From the NCBI GenBank assembly GCA_001466705.2, contig LATX02000181.1, forward strand, positions 310,001 through 374,000: a stretch of DNA of 64,000 bases, read 5' to 3'. The position numbers and the translations under genes were made by a program. Origin of the DNA: Moniliophthora roreri (lineage: Eukaryota > Basidiomycota > Agaricomycetes > Agaricales > Marasmiaceae). Under the pieces are notes generated by a model, which had not been told where the DNA came from, ran no database searches, and was given only the letters and a program-made list of their open reading frames with translations. This document shows positions 11,270 through 23,315 of this stretch, one piece after another (position 1 is the stretch's first letter; each line of letters starts with the position of its first letter).

Positions 11270-13159
11270 ATGAGCTTCGAGGCGCAACGCAGGATTTACG
11301 ACAGAGCCGATCCCCGATTCGACTTCATCCTTCGTTCAGGACGCACTGTCTCCCCATCCGATTGGGCATTTGCACGCGGAATCTTGGAAGAGAACGAAAG
11401 CCTCACCCAACATCATGAAAATGCCCTTCAGATTCTAAAAGAGAATCACCGGACAATCTCGTCACTTTTTGCACCTATCCGCAAGGTCCGTACTTCAAGT
11501 TCTTGAATGTATGATCAATTTGCTTATGAACTCAAAGGTTCCACCCGAGGTTTTATCTTACATTTTTGCCCATTTTATTGGAAAAAATAGATTCGGACCG
11601 ACAGAGAAAGACTGGGAGTCAAACGCATCGAAACTGGGAGGGGTCTGTAGCTACTGGCGCTCCGTCTCCTTGACTACGCCAAGGCTTTGGGCCAAGCTGG
11701 AGGTTATTATCGATTTCAGCGTCTCCTTTGATGCCTTTGTCCTTCAGGATCTGAAGAGACATATTGAAAGGGCTAACCACGCACTGGACTTGACCCTTAC
11801 ACTCGAGGACGAAGATGATTCAGAGAATGACAACGTAATTGAATCACTTTTTTTGCCGTCTGGAGAGTGGCGCAGCTTGTGTCTCACCGTCGGGGTAGGC
11901 TGTGAACAGACTGCCATTACAATCCTCCACAACCATCTAGCCGAAAAATTGAAACTCCAATCCCTGGAGCTCGATTTGGAGAATGCGACGTCAGATGAGG
12001 GACGCGTTATTTTGAACGCTTTCGTGAGCAGGTCTTCCCTGCTTAGACAGATTCATCTGCCCGCGTCCGATTCATATCTGGAGCCTGATAACCTCGGTTT
12101 ATACGTTCCTCTACTTTCACGGCTCACCCATCTTTTCATCGACAACACAACGGAAACCATTCTGTCATTATTGGAACACTGCTCTGGCCTCGTTTTCGCG
12201 CACTTTGTTGTTCCTTCATCGCGAGATGCCGATGACTCCTCGGAACGCGACGATAATGACCAAAACGACAACGGTACCAGTCGGAAGATGCACAGAATGC
12301 TTCATCTCCAAGATTTGGCGATAGAAGTACCAAGTACGGGCATTAAAGGCGTAAAATACCCTCTTCAGGGGGCCGCGCAGATTCTGCAGGTTATCACATG
12401 CCCGGAATTACAGTCGCTGTCACTCATCTCTGATGCTGGTACCAATCAGTCAGTCAGCGGTCCCAAAAAGAAGATTAGCCTTCTGCGTTCGCTCCATGAT
12501 TTTTTGGAGCGCTCCCAAACGCTCCTTTTACGCCTTAGAGTGGAATGCATACCGTTTTCTGACGAAGAGATCATATCATTGCTCAGAACGACACCCTCCT
12601 TGACACAGCTCACGATTCTGGAGACGCCACGGCGCGGATATCCTGATGGTCTCGAGAATAAGATCTGATCGGACGAGTTCTTTGCAGAGCTATCTTGGCC
12701 TTTGTCAGAAGAGTCTCATCCAGGTAGGATACTTCACCTCTAAACTCGACCCCGGTCACTGATAGTGTCTATCCAGAATCCATGTACCTTCTCCCGCGAC
12801 TGCGGGATCTCAGGATTGCCATCGAGTGGGAACTAAACGATGATAAATTTGTGGATCTCGTAAAATCACGCCTAATTGAATCCCAACCTCCCTTCGTCCC
12901 TAATCCGCTGTCTCGACTCCAGTCCTTTTACCTCAAAGCGTTGAATGGGGATGGTGGACCTGAGCACGTATGGTTTGCGGAAACTCTGCGAGAGCTAAAG
13001 AAGGAGCGGGACCTTGCAGTGCGGTTTGTGTCTTTTAAAACAATTTTTCAGACTCAAAAGGGGCGCCGGATATCTAAAAAGGTTGAAAGTGTGAAGATTG
13101 GACATGGAGAAGATGACGATCATAGCGATTCAGAAGATTCTTTTCACGACTTTTATTGA
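11270..13159 (+). pseudogene. F-box/LRR-type protein with an in-frame TGA
   Basis: Exons 11270-11485, 11538-12723 and 12777-13159 are in phase. Exon 1 has a helical region before the F-box (ALQILKENHRTISSLFAPIRK). Exon 2 opens with the F-box core 'VPPEVLSYIFAHFIG ... LGGVCSYWRSVSLTTPRLWAKL', the classic Agaricomycete pattern, and is followed by degenerate leucine-rich repeats. Such proteins are expected to act as substrate adaptors of SCF ubiquitin ligases. A TGA at 12666-12668 interrupts exon 2, but the same frame continues in good LRR-like sequence (SDEFFAELSWPL) across a consensus intron into exon 3, which ends in an acidic tail. Either the gene is a recent pseudogene, the protein is shortened to about 450 residues, or there is a base error. 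A 39 bp intron removing the stop is possible but very short. Confidence 0.7.
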
Positions 13160-14796
13160 GACTTAGTATTCTGATACAAAGGAGATTTCAAGCATGTGCT
13201 TTCCCTTCCTGTGATTGTAAACCAGAATTATACTACCGGTTTCTGGTCTTTCGATAGGCCTCTCCGTCGACATTAACATTGGTCAGCGGGTTGAATACGA
13301 CAGCATCCGCGTAATGAAGAGTACTCAAGGTCAGATACAAGTCAAATAGCGCAGAGACTGCGAGTACACACCATGAATATTCCTTCGCATAGACACAATC
13401 ATTCTTGGCTACGCCATGCTTCCTGAGTGATTGCTAGCGCATGACGCCGAGGAGGAAAAACTCCTCCGCGCTCGATTCCTATCGTCCACAACAATGCTGC
13501 GAGGCACTCAGACTTTTCATTCCAGTACAGTTCAATACTATCACATGGTTCTACATAACAAAAGTCAGAGAAATGATTTGTTTTGCAGTATTGCCACTAA
13601 CCTTATTGCCCATGGACCTTTCCACACCAACATTCCATCCATCTATGGCTCAAAAAATGCCCACTGTCCATCTAAAACTTGCAGCTTCAAATCACAATGC
13701 ACCGACATTGTGCAATCAACTGATACATGGCTTGACCACCTCAACAGCTCAATCTTTCCTGTAGCATAGCATAAGAAGAAGCTTAATCACCGTGCTGTTC
13801 ATCTCCTAAAATCTCTCATCAAACAAACCACTTTCACCTCTTCTATGTCAATGCAAACAAGTTCCATGGCCAAAATGACTGGCATTTAACAGGCAGTTTA
13901 TAGCCTCAGGGCACTTCCAAAGCCCTGACTACCAGGTGTCAGTGCCAAATAATGTCAAGTTTTGTCTCTAGGTTTGGTAGCAATATCTAGTCTGGAAAGA
14001 TGTATAGGACAGCTCATTAGTTTTGATGCAAGGAAAGGGTCAAGGCATTTCATGTGATCCCATCCAGAACTAGCAGAACAGAGCTTGAAGTTGTCAGACA
14101 AAGTAGATGGATTGGGTTCAAGAATCAACAACTAGCTAGTCCACATATGTGTACTCTCTAGGCCCAGATTCTGGATGAAGGTATGATATGCCTCAATACT
14201 TGTTCTTTGAGCTTACAGGCTTATATGAAAAATGTTACACAGGATTCCCAAACAGTGGTCTTGCAACTCACAGCTTGTTCAACTGATATGCCTTGATGGG
14301 CCCACTCTTTGAGCTTTTAGGTCTATGGAGAACATTACACAGGATTCCTGCACACTCTTTTGTTTTGAATAATGGGCTGTTCACAACAAAGCAAGTCAGG
14401 CAAGGCAGTTCAGTAACTCAGGTTGGAGTAGACTTGATTTTGTTAAGTGTCCCAGGTTACCTTGCTTAGGGCAAAAATTCACCTTGCATAACCAATATTT
14501 CACTGCATGTGGAGGTTTGTCTATTCCTCTTTTGCCTCAAAATATCTGATGGCTGCATTCTTAGCTCAATGTGTAGCTCAATGTGTATAGTGTGAGAGCA
14601 TTAACTCTTCTTAATGCTGTTCAAGTAGCAGATTACCCAAAAGTCCAGAGTCGATAGCACAATTCCAGGAATGCACAGATGGTTCCCAAAACATCATCCC
14701 AGTGGGCACACAAATAGGATGAGAGCTGTATACACCCATAATGAAACTCCTTGGATAAAATATAAAACCAGTTTCTGCCTGAGTTATCAACTTGAA
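13160..14796. other. Non-coding, CpG-poor stretch downstream of the CorA-like gene
   Basis: No supported gene. CpG becomes rare from about 13550 onward. A diverged direct duplication is visible: about 14203-14245 and 14309-14360 share 'TTTGAGCTT...' followed by 'TTACACAGGATTCC'. This may be old transposon-derived or repeat DNA, but no element could be named. Confidence 0.4.
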
Positions 14797-17495
14797 CTAC
14801 ATGGCTCCTTCAATGAACTTCCCAAAACTTTCAAGGCTTCCCTTTCCCTCCATCCTTTGTTTCCTGACATAGTGTATCATCCTCCTGATATCTTCTGAGA
14901 GGAATAGTGGGATGACCACACACATCACAGGTACAGCAATTTTCCAGAAACTGTTATAGCAGTGTCAGGATCTAGATCACTATTGGTAAAGCATGTTGAC
15001 ACACAAGATATCTGAATTCTGTTGAACTGACCACATTGGGTCAAAATTCATACCCTAAGACAAAGTGAGCACATTTTGGGGCTAAAAGGGCAATTTTGTG
15101 CTCACAAAGTAACCAGTCATAAGTGTTAATGGGAGGAACACAATACTTGCAAGTGCAAGTCGGCGCCTAATGTGTTGAGTGAATAAGATAGGTTTCATCA
15201 TTTCTCAGACTGAGGAATACCAACATGACTTCATTTACACTGTGGGATGTCCTCTGTAAAATCTGATCAGTTTATACTAATGAGACTGGCCAGAAAGAAC
15301 GCACATTGAATGTATAGTCAATCAAGTTTTCACTGATAGCAGAATATGTTTCCATATTTCTCAGGATATTTTCCATATGATCGAGTGTGCCTGCCTGATA
15401 GGTGGGTGACGTGAAAATGGTGGGTTGATATCCAAGGTTTTTAATAACATACCAGGTAGGTTTTGCTCCTGTGGCTGATATACCAAGTCACTGGGTCAAC
15501 CACCGACCTTCTATGCCTCTCAGGGTCAATCAATGCTGCACAACGATCCCTATCATGGTGTATCAAGTCGTAGATGAGCGTCGTTGTAGGCTCAAGCGTA
15601 CTCTTGTGCAAGATGAGATCACCGGAGAGAATGTGCACTACAAACTGAACATAAGCGCCACAAACTTCAGGCAATATTTACAATACGCACAACTTCGGAC
15701 AGTTGAGATCTGAGGGTTAAGCAGGACTTGACACTCAAATTGCTTGAGCAGCGTGTGGTACTCATTCATGACATCTAGTGACTTATCAACGACTTTGGGT
15801 AATTATTAGAATGTGAGCCTCAAAGAGGAAAAAACATCAGTATGTGCTCACCGAGAGCGAGCAAACTCTGCACCAGTACTGATGGATCAGCAAACCTTCG
15901 TAGGCGTGCTCTGAGCTGTTTGAGGCGACTGGTGATTGGTTGTGTCATAGTGAGGTCCGAATCGGGATGGATGGATATAACAGTGCCTGTCAATAAAAGT
16001 TGTGAACCCCTGCAGTAGACGAATTTGAAAGCGCTTGCCATCTCGGAAAAGAAATATGTACATGGTTGACACTTTGACATTGATGCATTCGCCCTATAGT
16101 TCCCGTAAGTTGAGAAAAGCGGTACTGGACAGTATTCTTTACCTCTTTCAATGCGCGTAGCCGGACCGCTTCCTTCTGACTCTGAAGTTTAGCAGCACGC
16201 TGCAAAGCAAAACGTTAATTCTAGTTTTTGCTCGCACTATGCATAAGCTCACCTGTTGCCGCGCAACACTTAGAATGGAGAGTCCACGAGGAAAAAGGAG
16301 TCCAGATAGAGAGTATGCGGCATCCCGCTCTACATCAGCTGGCTGCTGTTTTCGACTTTGTTTCCTCATTTTAGACTTGAGACTATGCCAGTATCTCCTG
16401 TGATTCACATCGTCTGCCATCATCTCTTCTTTTGTAAAAGGAAATGGTGAGTCAGCTCGAGTTGAACTGTAAGTTGGAAAGGGATGAATCCCGGCACGCG
16501 TTTCATCTTCCGTGAGTTCATGACAGAGAATGCGTAGGAAAAGATGTTTTGGGTGGTAATCAGCTTTAGAATGCATCTGGGAGTGTGTGTTAAAGACATC
16601 AGCCAGTGCAAGGGGATGCATCTCTGTGCCAGCGCTACTGTTAGTTAATGAATTGTGTATCTGATACTGACGACTCACCGTATATCAATGAAACAGCTTT
16701 CATAACATCCCAGCTTAGTCCTGCTATATTGATCCACCTGACCTTGACCCATTTTTCCCTCTTGCTTGCCTTGGAGTCAGCCATGAATCTGACAAACTCT
16801 TGGTTCGTCATTTTGCCGTACTTGTGTCGAAGGCCTGAGTAGTCTGAGACCTCTATGACACAGTCCTGCCTTATCCCACCGAACTGCAAGTCAGCAGCGG
16901 GCCGCCGAGGGTTGATGCCAGGTTCTGCAACCGCAACACCGATCGCCATATGGGTCTTCATTCTGCGGCGCATTACAATCACCTTTTGGACTGCATGGCG
17001 GAACCGTTCTTTGGGACGCAACATTGGTCCTACAAGTCGAGGCGCTGATGGTGGATAAAAGGACCTGAACCGTTCGGATTTCTTGGAGCGTAGAGGACGG
17101 ACTGCTATTGGTGGATATGAGACATCGTGTTGGTCGACAATATCTGCCTCCTGTAGTGTTGAAAGAGGTCGACGCTCTCTCCACATAGATGGGGGAAGGT
17201 CTTCCTCATCGCTGAGGTCTGTGGTGAGAGGAGCCTCTGAATCGCTATAATTGCCGTCGTATGTTGGTGAGAGGGCTCCAGGCCGTGGAAAGCGGGGTTG
17301 GAAAGGAATGAATCCAATTTCAGGGGTGTCTAGATCTGAGCCATGAGTGGCACCTGCTGACTCTGCTGGTGAGGAAGGTCGGTCTTGAATCCTTGTGAAC
17401 GTGGGAAGATCATGCTCATCGATAGACTCGGCACTCGTGTCTGGAGTGAGCAAGGGAGCATCCGAGTCGATGGAAATATTCACCCTATGGTGCAT
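14797..17495 (-). CDS. CorA-like Mg2+ transporter-family protein
   Basis: Twelve exons close in phase to 701 residues: 17495-16679, 16623-16253, 16199-16143, 16093-16039, 15986-15852, 15792-15691, 15637-15453, 15394-15305, 15253-15225, 15166-15106, 15054-15005 and 14950-14797. The N-terminal 200 residues are acidic and low in order. The CorA core follows with 'KVRWINIAGLSWDV', 'HPLALADVF', 'YIFLFRDG', 'HILSGDLILHKS' and 'ISENLIDYTFN'. The C-terminus has transmembrane segment 1 (LASIVFLPLTLMTGYF), the signature GMN at the start of exon 11, and a second hydrophobic segment (VPVMCVVIPLFL). Family members transport divalent cations as membrane pentamers; this Agaricomycete subgroup has an extended cytosolic N-terminus. 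Intron 4 is GC-AG (GC at 16038-16037). Exons 8-12 lie in CpG-poor DNA yet stay open. Confidence 0.88.
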
Positions 17496-19490
17496 GATTG
17501 AACAACTGAGCTCGTCGAAGTGGAGAGTAATGACACCTAAAGGTTCGGGCTGATTCAGGTTTCTTCATATACATCAATTCAGCGCTTTTTCCGATAGCTT
17601 TGATGAAATGATGAAGGGAATCGTGTCAAGATATTAATTGCAAACGTAAGGGCAATTTATCCTTACATGGATATTTGAAGATGTCGGAAGGTAACGGGCG
17701 GGACACAAGGTAGTATCAATCGCAGAAATAGAGACAATTTATCCTTCAACGGACCTGCAACAAGTCATCCGACGCCCTTCAGCGCTAATTATCGATAGCC
17801 GTGGTTCAATATACGTACCAGGAGCTATCATGTACCCTTAGAGAATCAATTGACGAGATTTCACCGTAGAGTAGCTATCAACAGGGGCCCAAGCTTCCGA
17901 AATACATATCAGTTGGGCTGTGAGTTGTTACGGTATCTGGTGATGGCCGTCAGGCGGTATGAAACGACCGCACCACTCTCAGAGTACAGATTGATATTCA
18001 AGTTTTAGTGGAGGGTTTCCCTGTAAACGCAGTCAGTGTGGAAACTGAGACTGATCAGTGGGAACAGGTTGTCCGTACTTTAGTCGCCGGTCCCAGTAAG
18101 CATACCGAGTCGACTTACTCTTCCCGTGCTCATATGGACCAGATACTACGGAGATGGCATCATTTGAAGTCGGGTAATAGAGTTCTACATGTCAGAGGTG
18201 AGTCAGAATTCCTTCTTCTCAGGGATTCCCGCCGTGTCACCACTCACCGCTACCTGAAATTCGCCAACTTCGGTCTGGCATGATAGCTTTATACCATCCC
18301 GACCAGCCTACACTACCCGCATAACACCTTGAGAAGCAGCCTACCACCTTCCCAAGCCTATCATCCAACGATCTGCACTTGAATCTTCAACCTGTGTCGA
18401 TGTGAGCGAGACCAACGACCGAAATAACTTATATCCAGTAGGCGGTCTCCGGGTCCTTCCAGAGCCATCTGAACCATCGCCACTGTCAATCCAAAAGATA
18501 TCACAGTTCGGCTCCCAAATATTGGTGGCGATATTCAGGCTCTCGTCAATGCAAAAACTTTAAGGCTACGTGGTACGTAATTGGCCTAGACAAGTCTTTG
18601 AGATTCGCAAGAGATTCGTATTCAATCTAGAAAGTTTGCCACATGCCCTGGCCAGCCTAAACGTCACATCCAAACAACAGTCAGTTAGTGGCAAAAAGTT
18701 TGAATTTCCCACAGCAATGCATTATTCGAGTTTGAGCTTCAAGGGGGGTTAGAGCGAAGCCTATTCTGTATCTTGTGAAGTACAGCTCTCAGAGTCGGAC
18801 CCAAACTTGCACGAAAACATTAAAACTATCCGAGTTGTGGCGAAGCTTGAATTAGTCTTGTGAGCCACATACCCACGCTAAATCCTATTTGTAAGACCTT
18901 TTTCGCGCTCATGTATTCCCGTGTGCAACGATTTGATCATCCATAACCACCTTCCGTAAGTAATCCCAACAAAGTAGCATGACAGACCTACACCTCGACT
19001 GCTCCTCCAACAAATCATTCCTGCATCCGCAAAACGCCGGTCCTGTCACTCCACGGTCCATTTCAAAAAAAAAAAAATGTCACCTAAAGTGTCTTCGTAG
19101 CGAGATTTGGGTTGGAGGGGGTGTTGGCGAGCATTTAGAACAGGAGCGGCGAGATCTGGATACGGAGTACTTATGCAAGGGTATATACCACGTCTTTTTG
19201 AGGCCGAGGGATAAGAAACAGCCGTGATGCGAAAAAACGAAAAAGTTCTGACCATAATCCCAATCCGTTATCGCTACAAGGTATTTCTTTTCCTCCAAAT
19301 CCTGTCAAGCGAGTTGTCGTGCATGGAAAACCCCTGTCAGCTTCCCCAGTTATGGATGGGGAGGAACTCGCTCAAAAGGATGGATGTTGTTGAGAAAGTA
19401 CAAGTGAGGGATTGCGTCATCTAATAGATTGGGTCTACACCACTAATTCATAAACGTGTTCTATGCATTTCTGCCTCGGTATCTTATCAG
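17496..19490. other. Intergenic region with one degraded plus-strand coding fragment
   Basis: About 2 kb without a complete gene. At 18008-18283 a frame (METEGF-type start, 'GNRVLHVRG', then possibly an intron at 18199-18220) ends in 'YLKFANFGLA' before a stop. The ending resembles the DFG-containing segment of a protein kinase with D replaced by N, so it may be a kinase relic. An A-tract lies at 19065-19077. Nothing else could be supported. Confidence 0.3.
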
Positions 19491-19581
19491 AGCAGCATGG
19501 CGCAGTGGTAGCGCGCGGGGCCCATATGCGAAAGCATCATCTGATCACCCCGAGGTCACTTGATCGAAACAAGTTGCTGCT
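19491..19581 (+). tRNA. Initiator tRNA-Met (CAT) with a 20 nt intron
   Basis: The acceptor stem pairs AGCAGCA with TGCTGCT, giving the A1:U72 pair of eukaryotic initiators. The anticodon stem is CGGGG/CCCCG with loop C-C-CAT-A-A. The intron 19527-19546 follows position 37 in the canonical place. The T-loop has the initiator-type GATCGAAAC. The anticodon is at 19523-19525. A T-run at 19605-19610 is a plausible Pol III terminator. Confidence 0.93.
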
Positions 19582-19817
19582 AATAGCTTTGCCTGTGAGT
19601 GTGATTTTTTCTACGAACCAATGGCACGTTGCTTCCCTCTTGCATTTTCTCGCCAACATATGTGAAATCAAAAGATAATACATACTCGCCCTTTTTGAAT
19701 ATGTAGGTTGCCCTTTTTCAGAAAGAAAAAATAAGTTTTCCTTTGATGCAGGAGGAAACGCCGAGACCCAATTTTTATTGAACGCTACGTGCTCAAAAAT
19801 TATGGGGGCCTCCTACT

Positions 19818-19908
19818 AGCAGCAACTTGTTTCGATCAAGTGACCTCGGGGTCATCAGATGATGCTTTCGCATATGGGCCCCGCGCGCTACCACTGCGCC
19901 ATGCTGCT
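19818..19908 (-). tRNA. Initiator tRNA-Met (CAT), second copy in inverted orientation
   Basis: This is the reverse complement of the tRNA at 19491-19581, with the same length and the same 20 nt intron. The 5' end is at 19908 and the 3' end at 19818. An A-run at 19794-19798 (T-run on the minus strand) is a plausible Pol III terminator. The two genes point at each other across 236 bp that are not themselves repeated. Confidence 0.92.
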
Positions 19909-20576
19909 CTGACAGAATAGTATATTAATAATTTATATGGATGTAAGCTCTAGTCAGGGGCTAGCCGCCCTTGGCAGATTGATGATGGCGTTCCTTGGTG
20001 ATGGAGTATTGAAAGCGGGTGAGCGGGCGCAACACTAAAAGTGGTCAGATGAACGTCAAAATTGATTTTCGCGATATCAACTGACATGAGCCGAGGCTGT
20101 GTTGACGGCCGTAGAGAGATGCAAAGAGGGGGGGGAGATTAAGCGTAAAAACCCGTGCGGCGTTTATTGGCACCATTTCCGTTGTCCAAGGAAGAGAGAT
20201 GGAAGAGAAGAGAGTGCCGAGTTTCGGTTGAGAGTAAGAGCAACAGTGTGCCGAACGAGGAATTTGTTTAATGCGATCTATTTTCAAGTTACACTGCAAC
20301 GGCGTTCCGCTTGCAAAAGATTACCCAGTGGAGATGCCCTGCAGCTGAGAGATGCCAATGATACCCCTCAAACAAGCCAGAGCAATCCAGAATTAAAAAC
20401 AGGTGACATGACGCCTTTACTCGGGACCTTGCCTTATCGGAAGCGGAGAAGAGTCGGCTGACCCCACAACATATCCCATCAAATCATATAAATTATGACC
20501 CGCCCCTTTCATCCCTTCCATTCCTCTCTCCATACTCCCCCCCCCCCCCCCCCCCCCCCCCCCGAAAACAAGAACC
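19909..20576. promoter_or_regulatory. Upstream region of acetyl-CoA synthetase with a 27-C tract
   Basis: No gene supported. A run of 27 cytosines occupies 20537-20563, ending 13 bases before the ATG at 20577, so it would lie in the 5' leader. The preceding 50 bases are pyrimidine-rich (CCTTCCATTCC-like), as is usual near fungal transcription starts. Confidence 0.5.
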
Positions 20577-23082
20577 ATGTCAGACTCAACTCCCGAAGCC
20601 GTTCCCAAACACCCAGTAGGCTCTCGTGTCGCCAAAGACGGTGTCAAACCACACGTTGGTCCCGATAAAGCCGCTTATGAAGCGTTACACGCAAAGACCG
20701 TCGGTCCAGGTAGCGATGAATGGTGGGCAGAGGTGCGAATGTCCACTTTATGGACGCCGATAATGATCTAATAGAATGGAACCTTTTATTATTATTAGAC
20801 CGCCCGCTCCACTCTACACTGGGACACCCCCTTCCAAACCGTCCGTTCCGGTTCCTTTTCAGAAGGCAACATCGCCTGGTTCCCCGAAGGCTCCCTCAAC
20901 GCCTCTTACAACTGCGTGGACCGTCACGCTTTCAAAGACCCCCAACGTACAGCCATCATCTACGAAGCCGATGAACCAGATCAACACAAGTACATTTCAT
21001 ACGGCCAACTCCTCACTGAAGTCTCCCGCGTAGCCAACGTACTCAAAAAGCTCGGTGTCAAAAAGGGTGATACCGTTTCGGTTTATTTACCCATGACATG
21101 GGAAGCGGTGGCTGTCTTCCTTGCTTGCGCGAGGATTGGAGCTATTCATTCCGTTGTCTTTGCTGGTTTCTCTAGCGAGTCGCTTAGAGATCGGATTTTG
21201 GATTGTAGGTCCAGGGTGTTGATTACGACAGATGAAGGGAAAAGAGGAGGCAAGACGATTGCTACCAAGAAGATTGTCGACGTGGCGTTGGAGGAATGCG
21301 CTAGAGAAGAGGGTGGAAATCCCGTAGAACACGTTTTGGTGTTGAAGAGGACTGGAAATGAGGTTAATATGCAAAAGGGTAGAGATTTGTGGTGGCATGA
21401 GGAAGTTGCAAAAGTGCGTGCGCGCCGACAGGATACTCTTCGAGGTGAACTAATGGCTTTTTCTTTTGTTTAGGTCCCTTCATACTGCCCATGCGAATCT
21501 GTGAAATCTGAAGATCCATTGTTCATCCTATACACTTCCGGTTCGACTGGTAAACCCAAAGGTGTCGTACACACCACCGGTGGATACCTTCTCGGTGCCG
21601 CTTTGACTGTCAAGTACGCGCATCCACACCTAACCCCAATATATCAAATACTAACTCAACCTCAGATACGTATTCGACGTCCACCCCGGCGACAAATTCG
21701 CATGTATGGCCGACATTGGTTGGATCACAGGTCACACCTACATCGTCTACGGCCCTCTCCTCAACGGTGTCTCCACCACCATTTTCGAATCCACCCCCGT
21801 CTACCCCTCACCTTCAAGATACTGGGAAACCGTCGCAAAGCACAAATTGACGCATTTCTATTCCGCTCCTACAGCTATAAGGTTATTAAGAAGACTAGGT
21901 CATCAACATGTCGAAGGACATGATCTTTCTTCCATTCGCGTTCTGGGATCTGTTGGTGAACCGATTAATCCTGAAGCTTGGAATTGGTATAATGAGTATG
22001 TGGGCAAGAAGCAGTGTGCGATTGTTGATACGTTTTGGTATGTGCGCGCCCACCCTACCCGACCAATCACCGACTTTGCTAATACTTTGGGGGGGGGGTA
22101 GGCAAACAGAAACAGGCTCTATCGTTATCACGCCTTTCCCTGGAGCTATCGAAACTAAACCCGGTAGCGCTACCGTCCCATTCCTAGGTATCCAACCTGC
22201 TCTTCTTGATCCAGTATCAGGCAAAGAACTCGAAGGACCGGGTGTAGAAGGTGTATTGGCGTTGAAAACTCCTTTCCCGTCTATTGCGAGGACGATTTGG
22301 GGTGATCATGCGAGGTATTTGGATGTTTATATGAAGGTGCGGTGTCTTTTCTTTTTGTGGAGGGTGGGTGGGGGGTGACTGATGTGTGTGTGTGTGCGTG
22401 CAGCCATACCCAGGATATTACTTTACAGGCGACGGTGCAGCACGCGATCAAGATGGGTATATATGGATTAAAGGTCGTGTTGATGATGTTATTAATGTTA
22501 GTGGACATCGGTGAGTCTGTTCATTTCACTCTGTGTTCGAGTGTTGGGGCTAATAACGGGACAGTCTATCCACAGCTGAAATCGAGAGCGCCCTCATCAT
22601 GCACAAGGGTGTAGCCGAAACAGCAGTAATTGGTACAGCCGATGAGTTGACGGGTCAAGCTGTTTATGCGTTTGTTACTTTGAAGCCGTGGGTTCCCCTG
22701 CCTCCCTCTCTTTCTTTATACGTGCTGAGGTTGGTGTTATATGTAGGGAATTCAAATACGACCCCGCACATGAAGAATCGTTGACTAAAGAACTGGTATT
22801 ACAAGTTCGAAAAGTGATTGGACCGTTTGCGGCACCTAAAAAAGTGTTTATTGTGGGTGATTTGCCAAAGACGAGGAGTGGGAAGGTGGGTTGTTTGGTT
22901 GTTCTCCGTATAGTCTCTGCGAGTTGCTGATGGATTGGTCCCACAAGATCATGCGCCGCATCATGCGTAAAATCGTCGCAGGCGAAGGAGACCAACTCGG
23001 TGATTTATCAACGGTAGCAGAACCGGGTGTAGTGGATGTTATCAAGAATAAGGTTGCGGAGACTATGGGTGGTGGAAAGTAG
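20577..23082 (+). CDS. ACS1: Acetyl-CoA synthetase (acetate-CoA ligase)
   Basis: Nine exons close in phase to 673 residues, the normal family length: 20577-20732, 20799-21413, 21474-21613, 21666-22037, 22102-22336, 22404-22510, 22565-22687, 22747-22885 and 22948-23082. The enzyme activates acetate with ATP through acetyl-AMP and transfers it to CoA in cytosol and nucleus, supplying acetyl-CoA for acetate growth, lipid synthesis and histone acetylation. Diagnostic motifs: '[17 protein letters not shown]', the AMP-binding P-loop-like '[19 protein letters not shown]', '[17 protein letters not shown]', 'WQTETGS', 'GYYFTGDGA', '[12 protein letters not shown]', and the C-terminal 'PKTRSGKIMRRI', whose Lys is the conserved catalytic residue. 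ACS1/facA is the usual fungal name. No defect is seen. Confidence 0.97.
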
Positions 23083-23210
23083 TCCTTTCTTTGTATACTG
23101 TTTTTATTGTTGTAGGGTAGATGGATAGAAATTGTAATTTTTTTATTTACGGTAACGAGTGAACGAGGAAGGTTGAGAGTGCAAGTACAACACAGAGAGG
23201 AGTTAGTATG

Positions 23211-23315
23211 TGCCCCATGGCTGAGTTGGTTACAGCGTCCGACTGTTATAAATGAGAATATTTCTTTGTGTCTTAAACAATCGGAAGGTCGTGAGTTCGA
23301 GCCTCACTGGGGCAG
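23211..23315 (+). tRNA. tRNA-Asn (GTT) with a 31 nt intron
   Basis: The acceptor stem is TGCCCCA/TGGGGCA with discriminator G at 23315. The anticodon stem is TCCGA/TCGGA with loop C-T-GTT-A-A; anticodon 23245-23247. The intron 23249-23279 follows position 37. The T-arm is GTGAG-TTCGAGC-CTCAC. A long T-run at 23337-23361 lies downstream. Confidence 0.92.

Noticed and set aside
14203..14360. LTR-type direct repeats
   Set aside because: The two similar stretches are too short and diverged, only about 100 bp apart, and no retroelement coding sequence is nearby.
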